From the NCBI GenBank assembly GCA_902491475.1, contig CABUHY010000024.1, positions 1 through 22,886 of the forward strand: a stretch of 22,886 bases of DNA. Direction: 5' to 3'. Below the pieces are notes generated by a model. The model was given only the letters and a program-made list of their open reading frames with translations, was not told where the DNA came from and did not search any database. The position numbers were made by a program, and so were the translations under genes. Source of the stretch: an uncultured Eubacteriales bacterium (GTDB lineage Bacteria > Bacillota > Clostridia > Oscillospirales > Acutalibacteraceae). Position 1 is the stretch's first letter; each line of letters opens with the position of its first letter. Positions 18,315 through 22,886 of this stretch are shown here, piece after piece.

Positions 18315-18905
18315 TCAGTTTTTCTTCAAATATCCGCTCAAAAGCATTTTGAGAACGCCGTTGCTGTAAGTGCTCAGGGAGTATTCGCCGTTGCTTAAGC
18401 ACCAATCGTACATCAGCGCACGCTCAAACAAGGCGTAGGCTTTTACAATGTCGTTTACCGAGTAGCTGTCGGAAAATTCGCCGCTCTGCTGTGCTTCAAG
18501 CACTATCGAGCGAAGCAGCTTATAATAGGTTCTGTTGCGGTCGAGAAGATGCTTTTCGCTCTTTGTGATAAGCTGTGAGGACAAAAGCTGAGCCAAAAGG
18601 TCTATGGAAACGCTGTCCTCTATCATCCTGAAAAGCTCCGTGTTGAGATATAGCAGTTTGTCAAAGCAGCTCATATTTCTATCCATGGTTTTAATAAGCT
18701 CGTCGTACTTTTCATCAAACAGATACGAAAGAGATGACAAAAGTGCGTCCTTGCCGCTGAAGTAGTGATAAAACGAGCCCTTGGAGGTTCCCGACTCGAA
18801 AACAATATCGTCAACGGTGGTGTCGTCGTAGCCCTGCTCATAGAAAAGCTTCCATGCGGCTGAAACTATTTTCTTTTTCGTTGCGGAAGAATTTTTCTTT
18901 CCCAT
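18315..18905 (-). CDS. TetR/AcrR family transcriptional regulator
   Basis: A 196-residue one-component repressor-type protein. The N-terminal TetR DNA-binding domain spans about 8-55, with the helix-turn-helix VDDIVFESGTSKGSFYHYF (31-49). The C-terminal ligand-binding and dimer domain (60-196) is all helical and gives no ligand clue. AGAGGTG precedes the ATG. The neighbouring putP gene, read in the same direction, is the most likely target, but autoregulation or a distant target is equally possible from sequence alone. Confidence 0.9.
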   Translation of the reverse strand: MGKKNSSATKKKIVSAAWKLFYEQGYDDTTVDDIVFESGTSKGSFYHYFSGKDALLSSLSYLFDEKYDELIKTMDRNMSCFDKLLYLNTELFRMIEDSVSIDLLAQLLSSQLITKSEKHLLDRNRTYYKLLRSIVLEAQQSGEFSDSYSVNDIVKAYALFERALMYDWCLSNGEYSLSTYSNGVLKMLLSGYLKKN

Positions 18906-18933
18906 AGCACACCTCTTTCAAGCGAATATGTAT

Positions 18934-18961
18934 ATTTTATCACACTTTAAGAAAAAATCAA
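18934..18961 (-). promoter_or_regulatory. Sigma-A promoter for the tetR gene
   Basis: On the minus strand, TTGATT (18961-18956), a 16-nt spacer and an extended -10, TGATAAAAT (-10 at 18939-18934), lie 28 nt before the ATG. The surrounding TGTGATAAAATA is identical to the 12 bases at the putP promoter. Confidence 0.65.
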
Positions 18962-18962
18962 C

Positions 18963-19012
18963 GGCTCAAAAAGAGAACTGCACCAAATTGTGCAGACAGT
19001 ACAAAAAGAGCC
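18963..19012. repeat. 50-bp compound inverted repeat
   Basis: Outer arms GGCTC (18963-18967) and GAGCC (19008-19012) enclose inner arms CTGCAC (18978-18983) and GTGCAG (18990-18995). The inner part resembles the outer tip of IS3-family elements. It abuts the tetR promoter -35. It is part of the IS scar described next. Confidence 0.6.
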
Positions 19013-19035
19013 TACTTGATGTAAGAAATTAAATT

Positions 19036-19137
19036 TTAAGCAGCAAACCGATTTCTTTTTTCAAGCGGAGTCAGTTTTGGGATTGCGGTATATACCTTGT
19101 CTTCGTAATTGCTTAAGTGTTGATAATTTCTTGGCAT
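19036..19137 (-). pseudogene. Transposase remnant, IS3-like (33 codons)
   Basis: An ATG with GGAGGG 8 nt upstream starts MPRNYQHLSNYE, which resembles the start of clostridial IS3-type OrfA proteins. The last residues, LTPLEKRNRFAA, resemble the tail of OrfB transposases (SPVEYR-type ending), so the frame may join the first and last codons of the element after loss of about 1 kb. The helix-turn-helix and the DDE catalytic core are both absent. The family resemblance is from memory of such proteins, not a search. Confidence 0.45.
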
Positions 19138-19144
19138 TAAAAAT

Positions 19145-19175
19145 CCCTCCTGATGTATATTCTACATCAAGAGGG
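19145..19175 (-). promoter_or_regulatory. Hairpin over the remnant's ribosome site
   Basis: CCCTCTTGATGTA pairs with TACATCAGGAGGG across a 5-nt loop (13 pairs with one G-U in RNA). It buries the GGAGGG ribosome site. Many insertion sequences use such a hairpin to stop transposase translation from outside transcripts. Confidence 0.55.
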
Positions 19176-19212
19176 TTCTTTTTTCTGTTGAACGTTTTTT
19201 ACGGACTTGTTC
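19157..19212. repeat. Direct repeat copy A (IS-end related)
   Basis: This 56-bp block matches copy B at 19584-19635: by eye about 46 of 52 aligned bases agree, with one 4-base gap. Shared words include CATCAAGAGG and TTTTTTACGGACTTG. It is the upstream end of the transposase remnant. Confidence 0.8.
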
Positions 19213-19259
19213 AGTGCAACTAAAGGCTTTTTTATCTTTACGTTATTATGTTGCAACGT

Positions 19260-19544
19260 TCAGAGCGGTCGGCGTGCAAGCTTGTCCGTTAATGCAGAAA
19301 AGCCGAGCGGACAAAGGGCTAAAAAGTTTAAGAACAATTCCAATTTAAACCTTGCAACGCGTTGACCGTCATGGGCAAAGGGAATGAAGTTGACGGATCG
19401 GCTGTAGAAGCGGTCGGGTGAAAACAACACTTCACCCAAGCTTGCATATTTAAACAGTGTGACACGCATCAAAAGAAGAAGATAGACGCATACGGAAAGC
19501 CAAAACATAGCATGAAACATCTTGACTTTGGACTGTGCCTTCAT
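19260..19544 (-). pseudogene. Truncated VanZ-like membrane protein
   Basis: A 94-residue frame with a first membrane helix (about 10-28), the VanZ-type motif SRSVNFIPF (49-57) and a second helix ending in FLNFLALCPLGF. Full VanZ-like proteins have about 150 or more residues and further helices, which are missing here: the frame ends in ARRPL 42 bases before the IS-like end. GAGGTG precedes the ATG. The most likely reading is a VanZ-family gene cut by an insertion that later decayed. A functional short form cannot be excluded. The role of such proteins outside vancomycin clusters is unclear. Confidence 0.6.
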
Positions 19545-19583
19545 AAAACACCTCGTAAAATGTAAGTAGTTTCAAAATTCCTC

Positions 19584-19635
19584 ATATTCTGCATCAAGAG
19601 GTTTTTTCTATTGCCCATTTTTTACGGACTTGCTC
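19584..19635. repeat. Direct repeat copy B (solo IS-end relic)
   Basis: This second copy of the IS-end block lies between the AGCS stop and the VanZ-like start. Its hairpin over the would-be ribosome site has decayed (CCTC/GAGG only), and no transposase frame follows it, so it is older or more damaged than copy A. Confidence 0.7.
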
Positions 19636-19656
19636 AAAAAGAGCCGCCGTAATAAT

Positions 19657-21057
19657 TTATTTTGTTTTAGTCTTTGCCTTGTCGGCAAGCGGATTTTTGT
19701 AATCCTTTCCCGTTACAAGCTTGCTCAAAGCAAACAGCGCAAGAACATTGGGGATTACCATAAGGTTGTTGAACATATCGGTAAGCTCCCATACAAGGTC
19801 GTTTGACAGGCACGAACCGAGCACTATAAACGCCATTGAAATTATGAAATAAGGGATAACCGCTTTCTGACCGAAAAGGTACTTGACATTGACCTTTCCG
19901 AAGAAGGTCCAGCCGAGTATCGTTGAAAAAGCAAAGAACAGAAGGCAAATCGCAATAAAGGAATTGCCTGCCTTGTCGCCGAGAACGCTTGAGAACGCAA
20001 GCTGCGCCATATTGGTCTTGCTGACGCCCTCCGCACTGCCCGAGGCAAGAATACCGTTGTTCGCATAAAGCGTTGAAATAACAACGAGTGCGGTCATTGT
20101 AAGTACGATAAAGGTATCTATAAACACGCCTACCATCGCTATTGTGCCCTGCTGATGAGGGGTTTCGGCATTTGCTATTGCGTGAGCGTGGGGTGTGGAG
20201 CCCATACCTGCTTCGTTTGAGAAAAGTCCTCGCTTAACGCCCTGGCTGATTGCGGTTTTGAGCGCATAGCCTATCGAGCCGCCGATTATGGCGTTGGGCA
20301 TAAAGGCATATTTGAAAATAAGTCCGAAGGTCTCGGGGATATATTTAATTCTCGCGATAAGTATTACCAAACCGCCGACAACATATAAAAGAGCCATAAC
20401 GGGAACTACCTTTTCCGTAACCGCCGCAAGACGCTTTACGCCGCCGATAAACACAATTCCCGAAATTATGCCGACTGCGATACCGACGGCAATTTTCGGC
20501 ACACCGAAAGCTGTGTTAAAGGTCTCGCCTATCGAGTTTGACTGAACCATAGCGCCCATAAAGCCGAGAGCAAGGATTATCGCAACCGCAAAGAAGCCCG
20601 CAAGCACCTTGCCGAACTTACCCTTGAACGCCGTTGTTATGTAATAAACGGGTCCGCCGACAAGCTCGCCGTTTTCATCGTGAGTTCTGGTCTCCTGTGC
20701 CAAAACCGCCTCGGCATATATCGTAGCCATACCGAAAAAGGCGATTATCCACATCCAGAAAATAGCGCCGGGGCCGCCGACAAGGATAGCGCCGCACGCA
20801 CCGACGATATTACCCGTACCGACCTGCGCCGCAATAGCTGTTGCAAGAGCCTGAAACGGGCTCATACCCTTTTGGCTTTCTTTCTGCTTTGAAAAGAGGT
20901 TTCTCATACCCTCTCCGAAGCATCTGACCTGAACAAACTTAGTCTTAAACGAATAGAAAACGCCTGCTCCTATGAGCAAAACAATAAGAATATAGTCTGA
21001 AAGGTACGAATTGACCTTTTGAACTATCGGTAACAAAAAATCTGAAAAAGAACTCAT
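19657..21057 (-). CDS. Alanine/glycine:cation symporter (AGCS family)
   Basis: A 466-residue sodium-coupled importer of alanine or glycine. The family signature region is complete: PFQALATAIAAQVGTGNIVG (67-86) followed by GGPGAIFWMWIIAFFGMATIYAE. The middle has KRGLFSNEAGMGSTPHAHA, also diagnostic. About 11 membrane segments are visible, with a Lys-rich tail. GGAGG is 7 nt before the ATG. It has its own consensus promoter and is not linked to leuDB, which ends in a terminator just upstream. No convincing terminator follows; the IS scar lies there instead. Confidence 0.94.
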   Translation of the reverse strand: MSSFSDFLLPIVQKVNSYLSDYILIVLLIGAGVFYSFKTKFVQVRCFGEGMRNLFSKQKESQKGMSPFQALATAIAAQVGTGNIVGACGAILVGGPGAIFWMWIIAFFGMATIYAEAVLAQETRTHDENGELVGGPVYYITTAFKGKFGKVLAGFFAVAIILALGFMGAMVQSNSIGETFNTAFGVPKIAVGIAVGIISGIVFIGGVKRLAAVTEKVVPVMALLYVVGGLVILIARIKYIPETFGLIFKYAFMPNAIIGGSIGYALKTAISQGVKRGLFSNEAGMGSTPHAHAIANAETPHQQGTIAMVGVFIDTFIVLTMTALVVISTLYANNGILASGSAEGVSKTNMAQLAFSSVLGDKAGNSFIAICLLFFAFSTILGWTFFGKVNVKYLFGQKAVIPYFIISMAFIVLGSCLSNDLVWELTDMFNNLMVIPNVLALFALSKLVTGKDYKNPLADKAKTKTK

Positions 21058-21084
21058 TCATCTACCTCCGAGCGTAATAGTGAA

Positions 21085-21113
21085 ATTATACTATAACTCA
21101 TTCCCTGTGTCAA
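21085..21113 (-). promoter_or_regulatory. Consensus sigma-A promoter for the AGCS symporter
   Basis: On the minus strand, TTGACA (21113-21108), exactly 17 nt and TATAAT (21090-21085) match the full consensus. The short untranslated leader (about 20 nt) leaves no room for a riboswitch. Confidence 0.85.
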
Positions 21114-21158
21114 TTAAAAAGGCGTGCTTCAAAGTACAAATGCACCTTAAAGCACGCC
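21111..21158 (-). terminator. Terminator of the leuD-leuB transcript
   Basis: The stem GGCGTGCTT/AAGCACGCC (21121-21129 with 21150-21158) is followed on the minus strand by TTTTTAATT. The T-tract nearly touches the -35 of the AGCS promoter. Confidence 0.88.
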
Positions 21159-21174
21159 GCACATTCAATGTTTA

Positions 21175-22245
21175 TTATATATTTGCCGCAACAATGTCGC
21201 CCATCTTCGAGCAGGACACCTTTTCAAAGCCGTCCTCGTAGATGTCGCCGGTGCGATAACCGTCGTCAAGAGCCTTGTTGACGGCGTTTTCAATCTCGTC
21301 CGCCTCTTTCGCCATATCGAACGAATAACGGAGCATCATCGCCGCCGAGAGGATTGTGCCGAGAGGATTTGCAAGGTCCTTGCCCGCAATGTCGGGAGCC
21401 GAACCGTGAATGGGCTCGTACATACCGAGCGTTGTGTCGGAAAGCGAAGCCGAGGGCATCATTCCTATCGAGCCCGTAAGCATTGAAGCCTCGTCGGAGA
21501 GAATGTCCCCGAACATATTCTCGGTTACGATAACATCAAACTGCATCGGGTTCCTGATAAGCTGCATTGCGGTGTTATCGACAAGAATATCGTTGTATTC
21601 CACCTCCGGGTACTCCTGCGAGAGGCGGTGCATTGTCTTTCTCCAAAGTCTTGAAGTGTCAAGCACATTTGCCTTGTCAACGGAATGGAGCTTCTTTCCC
21701 CTCTTCATTGCCGTCTCATACGCAACTCTGCCTATTCTTTCAATCTCGTGCTCGGAATAGGGCATAATGTCGGTTGCAACAAGCTCGCCGTCTACCTCCT
21801 CGGTCTTTTTCTCGCCGAAGTAAACGCCGCCCGTAAGCTCACGGACTATGAGAAGGTCTATGCCGTTTTCAACGATTTCCTGCTTTAGCGGAGAAGCGTT
21901 TGAAAGCTGGGAAAAAAGCTTTGTCGGACGGAGATTTGCGAAAAGTCCCAATTCCTTACGAACCTTTAACAAGGCCTTTTCGGGTCTTATCGAGGGATCA
22001 ACGCCGTCCCACTTGGGGCCGCCTACCGCACCGAGCAATACGCTGTCGGAGCTTTTGCACTTTTCGATACCCTCGTCGGTTATCGGCACGCCGTATTTGT
22101 CAATCGAGCAGCCGCCTATATCGACATAGGTATAGTTAAAGGTGTGACCGTATTTTTCGGCAATTTTATCCATTACCTTGATAGCCTGAGCAACGATTTC
22201 GGGACCTATTCCGTCGCCCGGCAATACTGTTATGTTCTTGTTCAT
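21175..22245 (-). CDS. leuB: 3-isopropylmalate dehydrogenase
   Basis: Oxidises and decarboxylates 3-isopropylmalate with NAD in leucine biosynthesis (cytoplasm); 356 residues, the normal size. Visible landmarks: LPGDGIGPEIV at the N-terminus, LLGAVGGPKWDG, the substrate-binding GLFANLRPTKLF, ELTGGVYFGEK, the metal-binding GDILSDEASMLTGSIGMMPSASL (D247, D251), and EPIHGSAPDIAGK for cofactor binding. GGGAGA lies inside the end of leuD, and only 3 nt separate the two genes, so they are translated from one message. Confidence 0.97.
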   Translation of the reverse strand: MNKNITVLPGDGIGPEIVAQAIKVMDKIAEKYGHTFNYTYVDIGGCSIDKYGVPITDEGIEKCKSSDSVLLGAVGGPKWDGVDPSIRPEKALLKVRKELGLFANLRPTKLFSQLSNASPLKQEIVENGIDLLIVRELTGGVYFGEKKTEEVDGELVATDIMPYSEHEIERIGRVAYETAMKRGKKLHSVDKANVLDTSRLWRKTMHRLSQEYPEVEYNDILVDNTAMQLIRNPMQFDVIVTENMFGDILSDEASMLTGSIGMMPSASLSDTTLGMYEPIHGSAPDIAGKDLANPLGTILSAAMMLRYSFDMAKEADEIENAVNKALDDGYRTGDIYEDGFEKVSCSKMGDIVAANI

Positions 22246-22248
22246 CTG

Positions 22249-22734
22249 TTATTCTCCCTTGAGCGAAGCCAAAAGTCCGCCCTTTGCGATTATATTCTGA
22301 ATAAACTCGGGGAACGGCTGAGCCTTATAGGTCTTGCCCGTTGTTTTGTCGGTTATGACGCCCGTGTCGAAGTTTACTTCAACCTCGTCGCCTGCGTTGA
22401 TTTCCTCCGCAGCTTCGGGACATTCCAAAATCGGCAAGCCGATATTTATGGCGTTGCGGTAGAAAATTCTCGCAAAGCTCTTTGCGATAACACAGCCCGT
22501 ACCGCAGGTCTTGATAACAAGCGGAGCGTGCTCACGGGAGGAGCCGCAGCCGAAGTTCCAGCCTGCAACCATAATATCGCCCTTGTTTACCTTTTTTACA
22601 AATTCCGTGTCAATATCTTCCATACAGTGCAAAGCGAGTTCTTTTGCGTCCGAGGTGTTGAGATAACGAGCCGGAATAATAACATCGGTGTCTACATTGT
22701 CGGGATATTTGAAAACTTTACCTTGAGTGTTCAT
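22249..22734 (-). CDS. leuD: 3-isopropylmalate dehydratase small subunit
   Basis: The small (swivel) subunit of isopropylmalate isomerase, which with LeuC converts 2- to 3-isopropylmalate; 161 residues. It is the short archaeal/clostridial type. VFKYPDNVDTDVIIPARYL (7-25) and GCGSSREHAP (62-71) are diagnostic. The ATG at 22734 follows GGTGA with a 5-nt gap; another in-frame ATG at 22746 would put that site inside the gene and is less likely. No leuC is present between leuD and the window edge, at least 150 nt upstream, so the large subunit lies further right or elsewhere. Confidence 0.95.
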   Translation of the reverse strand: MNTQGKVFKYPDNVDTDVIIPARYLNTSDAKELALHCMEDIDTEFVKKVNKGDIMVAGWNFGCGSSREHAPLVIKTCGTGCVIAKSFARIFYRNAINIGLPILECPEAAEEINAGDEVEVNFDTGVITDKTTGKTYKAQPFPEFIQNIIAKGGLLASLKGE

Positions 22735-22737
22735 ATA

Positions 22738-22824
22738 AATCACCATAGCCTTTCAGGCAACAAACAGTTTATTAAAAATCACCTAATTTAACCTGCGTTG
22801 CCTGAACAGGCGTAATGGTGATTT
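22738..22824 (-). promoter_or_regulatory. Long imperfect palindrome over the leuD ribosome site
   Basis: Left arm 22738-22762 and right arm 22797-22824 are inverted copies: 10 bp AAATCACCAT and 10 bp TTCAGGCAAC match without error, with GCC(T) between. In the mRNA the distal arm contains the GGTGA ribosome site of leuD, so folding would hide it. A third element at 22775-22784 (AGGTGATTTT in the mRNA) can pair with the same first arm over 8 bp, giving two exclusive folds. It may be a regulatory leader or a dispersed palindromic repeat. Confidence 0.6.
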
Positions 22825-22831
22825 CTGCCAT

Positions 22832-22861
22832 CTCAAAATTATGCCAAAGGCAAATTTTGAG
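22832..22861. repeat. Hairpin upstream of the leuD palindrome
   Basis: CTCAAAATT plus TGCC pair with GGCA plus AATTTTGAG, a 13-bp stem with one bulged base and an AAA loop. No T-tract follows on the leuD-reading strand, so it is not an ordinary terminator. It may be part of the same repeat unit as the palindrome beside it. I see nothing else in 22862-22886. Confidence 0.55.
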
Positions 22862-22886
22862 GGCATTATAATTATGAATAGTGTGA

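Larger units (their letters stand above)
18979..19218 (-). mobile_element. Internally deleted IS3-like element (about 240 bp)
   Basis: This segment begins TGCACC and ends GTGCA, as IS3-family ends begin TG and finish CA. It holds only a 33-codon remnant (19036-19137) instead of two transposase frames. Inside the ends lie inverted copies of CTTGATGTA (19015-19023) and TACATCAAG (19163-19171), followed outward by similar T-rich tracts. The flanking bases do not show a clear target duplication. The exact ends and the IS3 assignment are inferences; that it is a degenerate non-functional element is well supported. Confidence 0.5.

Noticed and set aside
18976..19221. Target-site duplication directly flanking the 240-bp element
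   Set aside because: The three bases on each side (AAC and ACT) do not match, so no duplication can be claimed with these ends.
19260..19544. Glycopeptide (teicoplanin) resistance gene vanZ
   Set aside because: Only the first third to half of a VanZ-like domain is present, and no vanHAX genes are near. It is a fragment, not evidence of resistance.
22144..22791. 215-codon plus-strand frame covering leuD and the start of leuB
   Set aside because: It is antisense to two clear leucine genes, has no recognisable domain, and contains the leuD palindrome.
22780..22863. Leader peptide upstream of leuD (ATG CCC TCA ..., 27 codons, 4 Leu)
   Set aside because: It has no ribosome site before the ATG and no run of Leu codons, so it does not look like a leucine attenuator. 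It is more likely a by-product of the palindromes.
22735..22886. T-box riboswitch upstream of leuD
   Set aside because: The conserved T-box sequence (AGGGUGGNACCGCG-like) and a terminator are both absent from the visible leader.
1..22886. CRISPR arrays, tRNA genes, prophage or defence system
   Set aside because: No regularly spaced repeats, cloverleaf-type sequence, phage structural genes or defence-type domains were seen. AddAB is a core repair enzyme, not an accessory defence cluster.

Overview
The window reads as chromosome of a gut-type Firmicute of the class Clostridia, probably near Ruminococcaceae/Oscillospirales. This is inferred from the dgt-dnaG-rpoD gene order, the AddAB (not RecBCD) recombination nuclease, a four-Cys L31 protein, strong AGGAGG-type ribosome sites and sigma-A promoters, and moderate base composition. 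I cannot name the species. Almost everything is recognisable core metabolism or information processing. I see no complete mobile element, phage, CRISPR array, tRNA or rRNA gene body.

Layout, left to right. (1) 1-316: a strong leftward sigma-A promoter and the start of what looks like an rRNA operon leader running off the left edge, then a rightward promoter. (2) 341-1768 (+): a lone O-antigen ligase/polymerase-like membrane protein, closed by a bidirectional terminator shared with rpoD. (3) 1833-6732 (-): rpmE, a YigZ/IMPACT protein, a dNTP triphosphohydrolase, dnaG and rpoD, read leftward; the last four form a tight run. (4) 6839-14976 (-): a GH27 alpha-galactosidase-like enzyme followed 13 nt later by addB and overlapping addA, apparently one transcript. 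(5) 15158-16519 (+): a MATE transporter, divergent from the GH27 gene. (6) 16583-18905 (-): a PutP-type sodium/proline symporter and, upstream, a TetR regulator. (7) 18963-19645: a scar of decayed IS3-like sequence, with two related copies of one IS end, an internally deleted 33-codon transposase remnant, palindromes and a truncated VanZ-like gene. (8) 19657-21057 (-): an alanine/glycine:sodium symporter with a consensus promoter. (9) 21175-22734 (-): leuD-leuB, preceded by a long imperfect palindrome that covers the leuD ribosome site.

Functionally, rpmE/dnaG/rpoD serve translation, replication and transcription start; dgt adjusts dNTP pools; addAB repairs double-strand breaks; putP and the AGCS carrier import amino acids with sodium; leuDB makes leucine. 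Nothing here is clearly a new multi-gene system. The parts most worth a second look are the leuD leader palindrome, the IS3-derived scar, the degenerate ATP-binding loop of AddB, and the co-transcription of a glycosidase with a DNA repair nuclease.
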